Shown: piece by piece, positions 33,936 to 43,612 of the stretch
Layout of the letters: each line of letters opens with the position of its first letter
Numbering within the stretch: position 1 is the stretch's first letter
Origin: Phenylobacterium sp.
GTDB lineage: Bacteria > Pseudomonadota > Alphaproteobacteria > Caulobacterales > Caulobacteraceae
Reading direction: 5' to 3'
Assembly (NCBI RefSeq): GCF_030651185.1
Contig: NZ_JAUSCJ010000021.1
Span: forward strand, 1-64,000
DNA length: 64,000 nucleotides
Translations under genes and position numbers: made by a program
Notes under the pieces: model-generated
What the model saw: the letters and a program-made list of their open reading frames with translations, nothing else
What the model was told of the DNA's origin: nothing
Database searches by the model: none

Positions 33936-34598
33936 ATGCATTTGAACCGTATTCTGACCACGACCGCCGCCGTTGCGCTGATCGCCGGCGCGGCCCATGC
34001 TCAGACCGCCGCCAAGCCTGCCGCTGACCCCGTCGCGGCCGAATCCAAGGCCAAGGCGACCGCCAAGGTCGTGGCCGCCGGCGACATCGTCGCCACCGCC
34101 AAGGCCTCGGGCCAGTTCAAAACCTTCCTGAAGGCGGCCGAGGCGACCAACCTCACCACCCTGCTCAAGGACAACAAGAACCTGACGGTGTTCGCCCCGA
34201 CGGACGCGGCCTTCGCGGCCCTGCCGGCCGGCGAGCTCGACAAGCTGATGCTGCCGGAAAACAAGGCCCAGCTTCAGAAGGTCCTGATCTATCACGTGAT
34301 CAACGCCAAGGTGCCGTCGAGCGAGTTCAAGGGCGCCACCCGCAAGGCCGCCACCGTCGCCGGTCCGTCCGTCGAACTGGCCGGCGGGGCCACGCTGAAG
34401 GTCAATGACGCCGACATCGTCCAGGCCGACGTGATGTCCACCAACGGCATCATCCACGTGGTGGACAAGGTGCTGCTGCCGCCGGGCGCCATGGCGGCGG
34501 CCAATACCGCCGTGCCCGCCTCGGCCACCGCGCCTGCGGCGTCCGTCAAGGAGCCAACCACCCTTCCGGCCACTCAGGTGCTGCCGAAAACCAACTAG
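33936..34598 (+). CDS. Secreted fasciclin-domain protein
   Basis: The product is 220 aa from the ATG at 33936, with a signal peptide (LTTTAAVALIAGAAHAQT). One FAS1 domain spans about residues 48-185. The two FAS1 signatures are seen: NLTVFAPTDAAFAALPAG (H1-like) and MSTNGIIHVVDKVLLPPG (H2-like, with the YH motif as LIYHVIN before it). An Ala/Lys linker precedes and a Thr/Pro/Ala tail follows the domain. FAS1 proteins act in adhesion or matrix contacts outside the cytoplasm. The next gene, a Thr-rich secreted protein, is on the same strand 64 bases away, and the two may be co-expressed. Confidence 0.9.
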   Translation: MHLNRILTTTAAVALIAGAAHAQTAAKPAADPVAAESKAKATAKVVAAGDIVATAKASGQFKTFLKAAEATNLTTLLKDNKNLTVFAPTDAAFAALPAGELDKLMLPENKAQLQKVLIYHVINAKVPSSEFKGATRKAATVAGPSVELAGGATLKVNDADIVQADVMSTNGIIHVVDKVLLPPGAMAAANTAVPASATAPAASVKEPTTLPATQVLPKTN

Positions 34599-34662
34599 TC
34601 GGGGCTGCCTCGGCGGCCGCAGGCCGCCGGGATTCCTTCAGGAACCACCAGGAGCAACCACC

Positions 34663-35016
34663 ATGACCCTCAAGACCCTTCTCGCCGCCGCCGCCGCCAC
34701 CGCGCTGATGGCCGGAGCCGCCCAGGCCCAGACCATGACCCAGCCGGCGGACGCCACCGTGCCTCCCATGACCACACCGGCCGGCGATCCCATGCCGACG
34801 ACGGACAGCACGACCACCACCGAAACCTCGGTCGACGGGACGTCCTCCACCAGCGTCACGACGCCGATGGCCAGCACCGGCGCCACCGCCGACACTTCGG
34901 CCACCATGACCACGACGACGGTCACCAACGGGCCGGTGGCCGACACCCCTGAGAACCGCGCGCTCTATAAGCCGCTGTCCAATGCGGGCAACCGCACCGC
35001 CCCCAAGGGCAACTAA
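34663..35016 (+). CDS. Thr/Ser-rich secreted protein of unknown function
   Basis: The product is 117 aa with a signal peptide (MTLKTLLAAAAATALMAGAAQAQ). The mature part is a low-complexity Thr/Ser/Asp/Pro stretch with repeated TTTT, ETS and TPMAST blocks, ending in a short conserved-looking tail (DTPENRALYKPLSNAGNRT). Such tails recur in small alphaproteobacterial exported proteins, but I cannot name the family. The ribosome site CAGGAGCAACCACC precedes the ATG, and an excellent terminator follows at 35046-35078. Confidence 0.75.
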   Translation: MTLKTLLAAAAATALMAGAAQAQTMTQPADATVPPMTTPAGDPMPTTDSTTTTETSVDGTSSTSVTTPMASTGATADTSATMTTTTVTNGPVADTPENRALYKPLSNAGNRTAPKGN

Positions 35017-35045
35017 AGACAGCCCCTACATGGGTTGAAGCAAAG

Positions 35046-35078
35046 GTCGGCGGGCCCTATGGTCCGCCGACTTTTTTT
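35046..35078 (+). terminator. Rho-independent terminator after the Thr-rich secreted gene
   Basis: GTCGGCGG (35046-35053) pairs perfectly with CCGCCGAC (35064-35071) around a loop of about 10 bases, followed by seven T residues. It isolates glyQ, whose start is 21 bases beyond, from upstream transcription, so the glyQ promoter must overlap or lie inside this short gap or the preceding gene. Confidence 0.93.
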
Positions 35079-35098
35079 GCGCCTGCGAAACAGCACAC

Positions 35099-36028
35099 AT
35101 GCCCGCCGACAAGCCGCTTTCATTTCAGGGCCTTATCCTGAAATTGCACGACTATTGGAGCCGTCAGGGCTGCGTGATTCTGCAGCCGCATGACATTGAG
35201 GTCGGCGCAGGCACCCTGCACCCGGCCACGGTCCTGCGCGCGCTGGGTCCCAAGTCCTGGCGGGCCGCCTATGTGCAGCCCTCGCGGCGGCCTGGCGATG
35301 GCCGCTATGGCGAGAACCCCAACCGCCTGCAGCACTACTATCAGTACCAGGTGATCCTGAAGCCGAACCCCGACAACCTGCAGGAGCTGTATCTTGGCAG
35401 CCTGGAGGCCATCGGCCTCAACACTCGCCTGCACGACATCCGCTTCGTCGAGGACGACTGGGAAAACCCCACGGTCGGGGCCTGGGGCCTGGGCTGGGAG
35501 GTCTGGTGCGACGGCATGGAAGTCAGCCAGTACACCTATATGCAGCAGGTCGGCGGCCTGGACGTGTTCCCGGTGGCCGGCGAGCTGACCTACGGCCTGG
35601 AACGCCTGGCCATGTACATCCAGGGCGTCGACCACTTCACCGATCTCGCCTTCAACGATCCCGACGGCCCCGAGCCCAAGACCTATGGCGAGGTGTTCCT
35701 GGAGAACGAGCGCCAACACTCGGAGGCCAACTTCCACGGCTATGACGTGGAGACCCTGAAGCGCCAGTTCGAGGACATGGAGATCCAGGTCCCGCGCCTG
35801 CTGGCCATGACCGGACCGCAGGGCCAGGCCATCGTCCTGCCGGCCTATGACCACGTGCTGAAGGCCAGCCACCTGTTCAACCTGATGGACGCCCGCGGCG
35901 CCATCGCCGTGGCCGAACGCCAGAGCTACATCGGCCGCATCCGCGACCTGACCAAGATGTGCGCCCTGGCCTGGGTGAAGAACGAGGGCGGCGATGGCCT
36001 CCCCAACGCCGAGCAGGTTGCGAAGTAG
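35099..36028 (+). CDS. glyQ: Glycyl-tRNA synthetase alpha subunit
   Basis: The product is 309 aa with the class II GlyQ hallmarks: [20 protein letters not shown] at the start, then [41 protein letters not shown] (motif 2 region with the conserved Arg residues), and [24 protein letters not shown]. The alpha subunit holds the adenylation site of the alpha2beta2 enzyme. Its gene is followed after 4 bases by glyS. Only a short gap and a terminator lie upstream. Confidence 0.97.
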   Translation: MPADKPLSFQGLILKLHDYWSRQGCVILQPHDIEVGAGTLHPATVLRALGPKSWRAAYVQPSRRPGDGRYGENPNRLQHYYQYQVILKPNPDNLQELYLGSLEAIGLNTRLHDIRFVEDDWENPTVGAWGLGWEVWCDGMEVSQYTYMQQVGGLDVFPVAGELTYGLERLAMYIQGVDHFTDLAFNDPDGPEPKTYGEVFLENERQHSEANFHGYDVETLKRQFEDMEIQVPRLLAMTGPQGQAIVLPAYDHVLKASHLFNLMDARGAIAVAERQSYIGRIRDLTKMCALAWVKNEGGDGLPNAEQVAK

Positions 36029-36032
36029 GACC

Positions 36033-38309
36033 ATGCCCCAGCTTCTGATCGAACTATTCTCCGAAGAGATTCCGGCGCGCATGCAGGCCCAGGCCGCGCG
36101 GGATTTTGAACGCCTGGCCCGCGAGCATCTGGCGGGCGAGGCTCTGATCCCGGAGGCCGTGAAAGCTTTCGGCGGTCCGCGCCGCCTGACCCTGGTGGCC
36201 GAGGGGCTGCCGGCTACCCAGGGCGACCGGCACGAAGACCGCAAAGGCCCGCGCGTCGGCTCTCCCGACCAAGCGATGGACGGCTTCCTGCGCTCCACCG
36301 GCCTGACCCGCGAGCAACTGGTGGAGAAGGACGGCGTCTGGTTCGCCCACATCCACCGCCAGGGGCGCCCGACGCCGGAGATCATCGCCGAGATGGTCGA
36401 GAAGATCGTTCGCGACTTCCCCTGGCCCAAGTCCATGACCTGGGGCCGTGGGACCCTGCGCTGGGTGCGACCGCTGAAGCGCATCGTCTGCGTCTTCGAC
36501 GGCGAGGTTGTCCCGTTCAGCGTCGATGGCATCGAGGCGGGCAATGTCACCGAGGGCCACCGGTTCATGGGCTCGGGCCAGCCGTTCAAGGTCCGCGATT
36601 TCGACGAGTATGCTCAGAAGCTGGCCAAGCACTTCGTGATCCTGGATCCCGAGGAGCGGAAGGACCGCATCCTGGAAGGCGCCAAGACCCTCTGCTTCGC
36701 GCGCAATCTCGATCTGGTGGACGACGAGGGCCTGCTGGACGAGGTGGCGGGCCTGGCCGAATGGCCGACCCCGGTGCTGGGCGACATGGACCCGGCGTTC
36801 CTGGACCTGCCGCCGGAGGTGATCCGCACCTCCATGCGCACCCACCAGAAGTATTTCGCGGTCCGCGACCCGGCCACCGGCAAGCTGGCGCCCCACTTCC
36901 TGACCGTGGCCAATATCGAGGCCGCCGACGGGGGCGCGGTGATCGCCGCCGGCAACGCCAAGGTGCTCTCGGCCCGCCTCTCCGACGCCCGCTTCTTCTG
37001 GGACGAAGACCGCAAGATCACCCTGGAAAGCCGCCTGGAGAAGCTGAAGGGCGTGACCTTCCACGCCAAGCTGGGCAGCCTCTACGAGCGCGTCGAGCGG
37101 CTGGAAATCCTCTCCAAGGCCATCGCGCCCCGGGTCGGCGCCGACGTGTCCAAGGCCGTGCTGGCCGCGCGCCTGGCCAAGGCCGATCTCGGCACGGGCA
37201 TGGTGGGCGAGTTCCCCGAGCTGCAGGGCCTGATGGGCGGCTACTACGCCCGTGAGGAAAAGATCAGCGGCGTGGTGGCCGACGCGATCCGCGACCACTA
37301 CCGCCCGGTCGGCGCCAATGACGAGGCGCCTGACACGCCCGTCACCATGGCCGTGGCCCTGGCCGAAAAGCTCGACACCCTGACCGCCTTCTTCGCCATC
37401 AACGAGAAGCCTACGGGATCGCGCGACCCCTACGCTCTGCGCCGCGCGGCGCTCGGCGTGATCCGCATCCTGTTGGGGTCCGAAGCCCGCGCCCCGGTGC
37501 GCGAGCTGGTGGCCGACTGGTACAGGTCCCTGCGCTGCTTCGTCGATCCCGGCCGGGCGCTCTATGTCTCGACCAAGCGGACCACCGGCTATCTCGGTCC
37601 GCTGTCGCGCAGCCCCTCGGAGGTGTTCGAGACCTATGTCGAGGAGTTCGAGGCCGCGCTGCTGGAAGGTAAGCCCTATGTCGTGGCGACCGAGGAGGAT
37701 TTCGACATCCGCTTCGACCGCTCGGCCGCGGCCGGCGACGCCCCCGAGGGCGAGGTGCTCTACGAATTCCGCCCCTATTCCGTGGTGGCCGACGAGGTCA
37801 TGGCCTTCTTCGCCGACCGCCTGAAGGTGGTGTTGCGCGACCAGGGCAAGCGCCACGACCTGGTGGACGCGGTCTTCGCCCTAGGCGACGACGACCTGGT
37901 GCGGATCGTCGCCCGGGTCGAGGCCCTGGACGGCTTCCTGACGACCGAGGACGGCAAGAACCTGCTGGCCGGCGAGAAGCGCGCCCGGCAACTCCTCCAG
38001 GCGGAGGAAAAGAAGGGGCCCTTGCCCGCCGGGCCGGCGGTCGCCATGGCCGGCGCCACCGCGGAAGAAGCAGGCCTCATCACGGCAATTTCCCTTGCGG
38101 AACCCGCGGTCGCGCGTGCATTGCACAACGAAGATTTCGCGGGCGCCATGCGTGCCCTGTCGGGACTGCGCGCGCCCGTGGACGCCTTCTTCGAGAAGGT
38201 GCTGGTGAACTCTGAGGTCGCGGCGGAACGCGAGAACCGCCTACGGCTTTTGGCGCAGGTCCGGGATGCGATGGGTCGCGTCGCGGACTTCTCTTTGGTG
38301 ACGGGTTAG
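36033..38309 (+). CDS. glyS: Glycyl-tRNA synthetase beta subunit
   Basis: The product is 758 aa from the ATG at 36033, beginning MPQLLIELFSEEIPARMQ. Family segments such as WPKSMTWGRGTLRWVRPL, EVIRTSMRTHQKYFAVRD and an HD-like middle region are present, and the C-terminal tRNA anticodon-binding (DALR-like) region follows. It pairs with GlyQ, 4 bases upstream, to charge tRNA-Gly. The next gene, ppdK, starts 12 bases after its stop, so glyQ-glyS-ppdK form one operon. This is a common alphaproteobacterial order. Confidence 0.97.
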   Translation: MPQLLIELFSEEIPARMQAQAARDFERLAREHLAGEALIPEAVKAFGGPRRLTLVAEGLPATQGDRHEDRKGPRVGSPDQAMDGFLRSTGLTREQLVEKDGVWFAHIHRQGRPTPEIIAEMVEKIVRDFPWPKSMTWGRGTLRWVRPLKRIVCVFDGEVVPFSVDGIEAGNVTEGHRFMGSGQPFKVRDFDEYAQKLAKHFVILDPEERKDRILEGAKTLCFARNLDLVDDEGLLDEVAGLAEWPTPVLGDMDPAFLDLPPEVIRTSMRTHQKYFAVRDPATGKLAPHFLTVANIEAADGGAVIAAGNAKVLSARLSDARFFWDEDRKITLESRLEKLKGVTFHAKLGSLYERVERLEILSKAIAPRVGADVSKAVLAARLAKADLGTGMVGEFPELQGLMGGYYAREEKISGVVADAIRDHYRPVGANDEAPDTPVTMAVALAEKLDTLTAFFAINEKPTGSRDPYALRRAALGVIRILLGSEARAPVRELVADWYRSLRCFVDPGRALYVSTKRTTGYLGPLSRSPSEVFETYVEEFEAALLEGKPYVVATEEDFDIRFDRSAAAGDAPEGEVLYEFRPYSVVADEVMAFFADRLKVVLRDQGKRHDLVDAVFALGDDDLVRIVARVEALDGFLTTEDGKNLLAGEKRARQLLQAEEKKGPLPAGPAVAMAGATAEEAGLITAISLAEPAVARALHNEDFAGAMRALSGLRAPVDAFFEKVLVNSEVAAERENRLRLLAQVRDAMGRVADFSLVTG

Positions 38310-38321
38310 GAGACCTCAAGG

Positions 38322-41018
38322 ATGCCGACCGATACGCTGACGAAGTCGCGCTGGGTCTATTCCTTCGGCGGAGGCGGCGCCGACGGCGACGCGTCCATGA
38401 AGAACCTGCTGGGCGGGAAGGGGGCCAATCTCGCCGAGATGTCCTCCCTGGGCCTGCCCGTGCCCCCCGGCTTCACGATCACCACCGAGGCCTGCGTCCA
38501 CTACTATTCCAACGACAAGACCTATCCCGAGGGCCTGAAGGAACAGGTCATCGCCGGCCTGGCCAAGGTCGAGGCCATCACCGGCAAGGTGTTCGGCGAC
38601 GCCGCCAACCCGCTGCTGGTCTCGGTGCGCTCCGGCGCGCGGGCCTCCATGCCGGGCATGATGGACACGGTCCTCAACCTCGGCCTCAACGACCAGACGG
38701 TGGAAGGCCTGGCCAAGCTGGCCGGTGACCGCCGCTTCGCCTTCGATAGCTATCGCCGCTTCATCCAGATGTACTCGGCCGTGGTCCTCGACCTGGACCA
38801 CCACATGTTCGAGGACATCCTCGACGAGCAGAAGGAGCGTCTCGACGTCACCGTCGACACCGCGCTGTCCGCCGAGGACTGGGAAAAGGTCGTCACCGCC
38901 TACAAGGCCGCCGTCGAGCGCGAACTGGGTCATCCCTTCCCGCAGGACCCGCAGGCCCAGCTCTGGGGCGCCATCAGCGCGGTGTTCGCCAGCTGGATGA
39001 ACGACCGGGCCAAGTTCTATCGCCGCATGCACGACATCCCCGAAAGCTGGGGGACCGCCGTCAACGTCCAGTCGATGGTGTTCGGCAATATGGGCGACAG
39101 CAGCGCCACCGGCGTGGCCTTCACCCGCAATCCCTCGACCGGCGAGGCCCGCCTTTACGGCGAGTTCCTGATCAACGCCCAGGGCGAGGACGTGGTGGCC
39201 GGCATCCGCACGCCCCAGGCCCTGACCCGGGCCGCCCGCGAGGAGATGGGCGAGAAGTCGCCGTCCATGGAAGAGGCGCTGCCGGAGGTCTTCAAGGAAT
39301 TCAAGTCCGTCGTCGAGAAGCTGGAAACCCACTATCGCGACATGCAGGACATCGAGTTCACCGTGGAGAAGGGGCGCCTCTACATGCTCCAGACCCGCAA
39401 CGGCAAGCGCACCGCCAAGGCGGCGCTGAAGGTCGCGGTGGATCTCGCCAATGAGGGCCTGATCACCAAGGAAGAGGCGGTGATGCGCATCGAGCCTGGT
39501 TCGCTCGACCAGCTGCTGCACCCCACCATCGACCCGGCGAGCCCGCGCGACATCATCACCTCTGGCCTGCCCGCCTCGCCCGGCGCGGCCACCGGCAAGG
39601 TGGTGTTCGACGCCGACGAGGCCGAGAAGATGGCCGCCGCCGGCCAGGACGTGATCCTGGTCCGCGAGGAGACCTCCCCGGAGGATATCCACGGCATGCA
39701 CGCGGCCAAGGCGATCCTGACCGCCCGCGGCGGCATGACCAGCCACGCCGCGGTGGTGGCGCGCGGCATGGGACGTCCCTGCGTCTCCGGCGCCAGCGAA
39801 CTCTATATCGACGACGCGGCCCAGACCTTCCGGGCCCGCAACCGCACCTTCAAGGCCGGTGACATCATCACCATCGACGGCTCCAAGGGCGAGGTGCTGG
39901 CCGGCGCCGTGCAGATGATCGAACCGGAACTGACGGGGGACTTCGCCGCCCTGATGGTCTGGGCCGACGCCATCCGCCGCCTGAAGGTCCGGGCCAACGC
40001 CGAGACCGCCACCGACGCCGCCGCCGCCCGCCAGTTCGGCGCCGAGGGCATCGGCCTGGTGCGCTCGGAGCACATGTTCTTCGACGCCGTGCGCATCGCT
40101 GCGGTGCGCGAGATGATCCTGGCCGACGACCGGGCCGGACGCGAACAGGCGCTGGCCAAGATGCTGGTCATGCAGCGCGAGGATTTCGTGCAGCTGTTCT
40201 CCATCATGGAGGGCCTGCCGGTCACCTTCCGCCTGCTGGACCCGCCCCTGCACGAGTTCCTGCCCCACACGGCGGAAGACGTGGAAGCGGTCTCCAAGGC
40301 CACCGGCCTGGACGCCGCCAAGCTGCTGGCCCGCGCCAAGGAGCTGCACGAGGTGAACCCCATGCTGGGCCACCGTGGCTGCCGCCTGGGCGTGGCCTAT
40401 CCCGAGATCTACGAGATGCAGGTCCGCGCCATCCTGGAGGCCGCCATCGAGGTGGTCGCCTCGGGCAAGGCCGCGCCGATCCCGGAGATCATGCATCCCC
40501 TGGTCGCCAAGGGCCTGGAGATGAAGTTCCTCCGCGAGCTCACCGACCGCATCGCCAAGCTGGTGATGGAAGAGAAGGGTGTGACCATCGACTACCGGGT
40601 GGGCACCATGATCGAACTGCCGCGCGCGGCGATCCGGGCCGACGACCTCGCCGAGTACGCCGAGTTCTTCTCCTTCGGCACCAACGACCTGACCCAGACC
40701 ACCTTCGGCATCAGCCGTGACGACAGCGGCCGGTTCCTGGGCGCCTATATCGACAAGGGCATCTTCGAAAAGGACCCCTTCGTCAGCCTCGACCAGGAAG
40801 GCGTCGGCGACCTGATCAACATCGCCGTCGAGCGCGGCCGCAAGACCCGTCCCGACATCAAGCTCGGCATCTGCGGCGAGCACGGCGGCGACCCGGCCTC
40901 CATCGAATTCTGCGAGAAGGCCGGCCTCGACTATGTGAGCTGCTCGCCCTTCCGGGTGCCGATCGCCCGCCTGGCCGCGGCCCAGGCCGCCATCGGCGAG
41001 CGGGAGAAGGACCGGTGA
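38322..41018 (+). CDS. ppdK: Pyruvate, phosphate dikinase
   Basis: The product is 898 aa. The N-terminal ATP-grasp region has KNLLGGKGANLAEMSSLGLPVPPGFTI. The phospho-histidine swivel domain has TARGGMTSHAAVVARGMGRPCVSG (His in SHA). The C-terminal PEP/pyruvate barrel has GTNDLTQTTFGISRDD and the catalytic Cys region ICGEHGGDPASIEFC. It interconverts pyruvate, ATP and phosphate with PEP, AMP and pyrophosphate, so it can serve gluconeogenesis or glycolysis. It is the third gene of the glyQ-glyS operon, and its TGA overlaps the GTG of the next small gene. Confidence 0.97.
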   Translation: MPTDTLTKSRWVYSFGGGGADGDASMKNLLGGKGANLAEMSSLGLPVPPGFTITTEACVHYYSNDKTYPEGLKEQVIAGLAKVEAITGKVFGDAANPLLVSVRSGARASMPGMMDTVLNLGLNDQTVEGLAKLAGDRRFAFDSYRRFIQMYSAVVLDLDHHMFEDILDEQKERLDVTVDTALSAEDWEKVVTAYKAAVERELGHPFPQDPQAQLWGAISAVFASWMNDRAKFYRRMHDIPESWGTAVNVQSMVFGNMGDSSATGVAFTRNPSTGEARLYGEFLINAQGEDVVAGIRTPQALTRAAREEMGEKSPSMEEALPEVFKEFKSVVEKLETHYRDMQDIEFTVEKGRLYMLQTRNGKRTAKAALKVAVDLANEGLITKEEAVMRIEPGSLDQLLHPTIDPASPRDIITSGLPASPGAATGKVVFDADEAEKMAAAGQDVILVREETSPEDIHGMHAAKAILTARGGMTSHAAVVARGMGRPCVSGASELYIDDAAQTFRARNRTFKAGDIITIDGSKGEVLAGAVQMIEPELTGDFAALMVWADAIRRLKVRANAETATDAAAARQFGAEGIGLVRSEHMFFDAVRIAAVREMILADDRAGREQALAKMLVMQREDFVQLFSIMEGLPVTFRLLDPPLHEFLPHTAEDVEAVSKATGLDAAKLLARAKELHEVNPMLGHRGCRLGVAYPEIYEMQVRAILEAAIEVVASGKAAPIPEIMHPLVAKGLEMKFLRELTDRIAKLVMEEKGVTIDYRVGTMIELPRAAIRADDLAEYAEFFSFGTNDLTQTTFGISRDDSGRFLGAYIDKGIFEKDPFVSLDQEGVGDLINIAVERGRKTRPDIKLGICGEHGGDPASIEFCEKAGLDYVSCSPFRVPIARLAAAQAAIGEREKDR

Positions 41019-41254
41019 CCGAAGAGACCAAGACCCCCGTCGCCACGATCGCGCCCAAGGCCCTGCCGGCCGGCGCGGTGGGGGCCGGCGCCCTGGGCGC
41101 CCTGGCCGTGGGTTTCCTGGCGCTCGGCGCGCTTTCCATCGGTCGCCTGGCGGTAAGCCGGCTGGCCGTTGGCCGCGGCCGGGTCAAGCATCTCGAGATC
41201 GAGAACCTGACGGTCCGCCACCTGACGATCCTCGACGACAAGTCGCCCAAGTAG
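41015..41254 (+). CDS. Small Ala/Gly/Leu-repeat protein coupled to ppdK
   Basis: The product is 79 aa from a GTG that overlaps the ppdK stop (GTGA). Residues 15-60 are a run of about five-residue units (ALGALAV, GFLALGA, LSIGRLAV, SRLAVGR), then VKHLEIENLTVRHLTI. The pattern has a hydrophobic residue at fixed spacing, like a short beta-solenoid or a membrane-hugging sheet. I do not recognise the family. Coupling to ppdK suggests a role near that enzyme, but nothing in the sequence defines it. The next gene starts 9 bases later. Confidence 0.7.
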   Translation: MTEETKTPVATIAPKALPAGAVGAGALGALAVGFLALGALSIGRLAVSRLAVGRGRVKHLEIENLTVRHLTILDDKSPK

Positions 41255-41263
41255 GAGCTGCCC

Positions 41264-41488
41264 ATGCCGCCCCGTATCCACGGCGTCCTCTATCCGCCCC
41301 CCTCCGAGGGCCTGCCCCTGCTGGTGGCGATCTTCCGGGATAACGCCCTGGTGGGATGCAACATCGCCGCCGATCAAGCCGAGGGCGAGGCCAAGATCGC
41401 CACGGCCGTGGCCGAGGTGCGGCGCCTGGAGGTGGCCTCCAAGATGCCCGCCAGCATCACCGTCAAGCGCCCGGTCCAAGGACGTTGA
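41264..41488 (+). CDS. Small conserved-looking hypothetical protein
   Basis: The product is 74 aa starting with the ATG at 41264, 9 bases after the preceding small gene; GGAGCTGCCC lies ahead of it. The sequence alternates beta and alpha segments (IHGVLYPPP, LPLLVAIFRDNALVG, then a charged helix ending VEVRRLEVASK-type) with no motif I can name. The single Cys lies in VGCNIAADQAEGEAK. Its TGA overlaps the TTG start of the next gene. It belongs to the coupled run behind ppdK. Confidence 0.6.
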   Translation: MPPRIHGVLYPPPSEGLPLLVAIFRDNALVGCNIAADQAEGEAKIATAVAEVRRLEVASKMPASITVKRPVQGR

Positions 41489-41919
41489 GCGCCGACCTGC
41501 GCGCCGCGCGGGAGAAGACCGTCCGCGACCACATGCGGCTGGAGACCGAGCTCGACTTCGAGGCGGTGCTGCGGACCTTCGTGACACCCCGCTACGAACT
41601 CTACGGCCAGGGCGCCGTCATGGAGGGCGACGCCGCGGTGATGGAGTATTTCCGCCGCTCCCGCACCCCGTTCCCCGACCAGTCCAACGAGGTCATCGCC
41701 CTGCACCAGGACGCCGACACGGTGTTCGTGGAGTTCTGGCTGATGGGCACCCATCTGGGGCCGCTGCGCATCCGCGACACGACCTATCCGGCGACCGGAA
41801 AGCCCTTCCGCATCCGCATGGCGGCGGCCTTCGAGTTCGCCAAGGACAGCGACAAGATCGTCGCCGAGCGGCCCTACTTCGATCCCACCGCCATCTGGGC
41901 TCAGCTCGGCGTCGGCTGA
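41485..41919 (+). CDS. SnoaL/NTF2-like fold protein
   Basis: The product is 144 aa if it starts at the TTG at 41485, which overlaps the previous stop and has AAGGA four bases upstream. An ATG at 41533 would give a shorter protein. The order of helix, then strands such as RYELYGQG, AVMEYFRRSRTPFPDQ, VFVEFWLMGTHLGPL and the final strand RIRMAAAFEFAKD matches SnoaL/ester-cyclase-like alpha+beta barrels. The His in ALHQDADTV and Asp residues could be active-site residues, but the substrate is unknown. Last gene of the operon behind ppdK. Confidence 0.75.
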   Translation: MSADLRAAREKTVRDHMRLETELDFEAVLRTFVTPRYELYGQGAVMEGDAAVMEYFRRSRTPFPDQSNEVIALHQDADTVFVEFWLMGTHLGPLRIRDTTYPATGKPFRIRMAAAFEFAKDSDKIVAERPYFDPTAIWAQLGVG

Positions 41920-42074
41920 GCGGCCTGCGCCTTTCGCCCATAGTGGCGCTGACGATCTTGCGGCCGTGGCGGCCAGCCGCGGCCCCGGCGGCGGATCGCC
42001 AAGGGCCTGACCGCGAGGCCGGGCGGGGCCGACAAGTCTTGACCCTGGACCCTCCCGCCGGTTTGCTCCCGGCC

Positions 42075-43508
42075 ATGACCACGCGGCGACCTGTGACGAC
42101 CGGCCTCGCGGCCCTGGGCCTGGCGGCGGCGGCCCGCGGGGCGTCGGCGCAGCCGGGACGCGTCAGCGGGACCTGGACCGGTGTGCTGGTGGCGGGGCAG
42201 GCGCGGCTGCGCCTGCGGCTCGTGCTGGCCCCCGATGGCGCGGCGACCCTGTTCAGCCTCGACCAGGGCTCGGGCGCGATCGCCGGCAAGGCGGTCTCGG
42301 CCCCGGCCGACAGGATCGAGGTGGAGATTCCGGCCGTCGGCGGCCGCTTCACCGGCAAGCTTGTGGCGGCCGACCGGATCGAGGGCCAGTGGCGGCAAGG
42401 GGGCTCGGACCTGCCCCTGGCGCTGCTGCGCGGTGAGGCCGGGTTGCCGAAGGATGAGCGGCCGCCGCTGCCGGCCCCGGCCCCCCTCACGCCCGCGCTG
42501 CTGGAGCAGCTTCGCCAGGCCTCGGGGTCGCCGGCTCTGGCCGCCGCCGCCCAGCGCCGGGGCGGACAGACCCTGGCCTGGGCGACCGGTCTGCGCCGGG
42601 TGGGCGGCGCCGACAAGGTCGGGCTGCAGGACCGCTGGCACCTCGGCTCGATCACCAAATCGATGACCGCGACCCTGATCGGCCGGCTGGTCGAGGCCGG
42701 CGAGCTGAGCTGGGACGACACGGTCGGCGCCCTGCTGGGCGAGGCGGCGCCGGAGATGCGGCCGGACTACCGCGCGGTCACCCTGCGACACCTCGCCAGC
42801 CATCGCTCGGGCCTGCCGGGCAATATTCCCATGGAACAGCTCCTGCGGTTCTCGCGCGAGATTGCCGACCCCCGCGAGGAACGCCTCGCCTATGCCCGCC
42901 TTGCCCTGGCCATGCCGCCGCGCGGCCCCTCCGGCGCGACCTACGAATACGCCAACAACGGCTATGTGGTGCTGGGCGCGATTGTCGAGCGGCGGCTCGG
43001 CAAGACCTGGGAGGCTGTGATCGGCGAGCGGCTGTTTGCGCCGTTGAAGCTATCCTCGGCCGGCTTCGGCGCGCCTGACCGTGCCAGCGCCACCCAACCC
43101 TCGGGCCACGCGGCGGGACCCGACGGGGCCTTGCGCGCCTTTCCCGCCTCCGGGCCGGCCTCGGACAATCCGGCCGCCCTGGGCCCGGCGGGCCGCGTGC
43201 ACATGAGCCTGCCGGACCTGGTGGCCTATCTGGCGGCGCACCGGGACCAGGCGCCGCTGCTGACCCCCGAAACCTGGAAGACCCTGCACACCCCGCCCTT
43301 CGGCGGCGACTACGCCATGGGGTGGATGGTGCAGCCGAACGGCCTGCTCTGGCACAACGGATCCAACACCCTGTGGTACGCCATGGCCGCCTTCCACCCC
43401 GACCAAGGCGTCGCCGCGGCGGCCGCGGCCAACGACGGACGCGTGGCGATCGCCTCGCCGGCCGTCGAACGGGCCGTTCAGGACGCCTTCCTGTCGGCGC
43501 GGGCCTAG
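42075..43508 (+). CDS. Serine hydrolase of the beta-lactamase/DD-peptidase (class C-like) family
   Basis: The product is 477 aa, starting at the ATG at 42075 (MTTRRPVTTGLAALGLAAAARGASAQ, possibly Tat because of RR). Residues about 30-130 are a beta-sandwich-like domain, then the catalytic domain. The nucleophile Ser lies in LGSITKSM (SxxK), Tyr in YEYANNGY (YxN), and the third motif is HNGSN near the C-terminus, in place of KTG. It acts in the periplasm on a peptidoglycan-like peptide or a beta-lactam/ester; which one is unclear. It is not clearly linked to neighbouring genes. The gap from the SnoaL gene is 155 bases. Confidence 0.85.
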   Translation: MTTRRPVTTGLAALGLAAAARGASAQPGRVSGTWTGVLVAGQARLRLRLVLAPDGAATLFSLDQGSGAIAGKAVSAPADRIEVEIPAVGGRFTGKLVAADRIEGQWRQGGSDLPLALLRGEAGLPKDERPPLPAPAPLTPALLEQLRQASGSPALAAAAQRRGGQTLAWATGLRRVGGADKVGLQDRWHLGSITKSMTATLIGRLVEAGELSWDDTVGALLGEAAPEMRPDYRAVTLRHLASHRSGLPGNIPMEQLLRFSREIADPREERLAYARLALAMPPRGPSGATYEYANNGYVVLGAIVERRLGKTWEAVIGERLFAPLKLSSAGFGAPDRASATQPSGHAAGPDGALRAFPASGPASDNPAALGPAGRVHMSLPDLVAYLAAHRDQAPLLTPETWKTLHTPPFGGDYAMGWMVQPNGLLWHNGSNTLWYAMAAFHPDQGVAAAAAANDGRVAIASPAVERAVQDAFLSARA

Positions 43509-43612
43509 GCCGGCGGGCGGGTGCGGAGAGCGGACATCCTCATCGTCGACTTAAGGTGGAAAGGTGACTTAGGTCGTGCGAGCTTGAACGCGCTTGGGAG
43601 GAGCGGGGCGAA

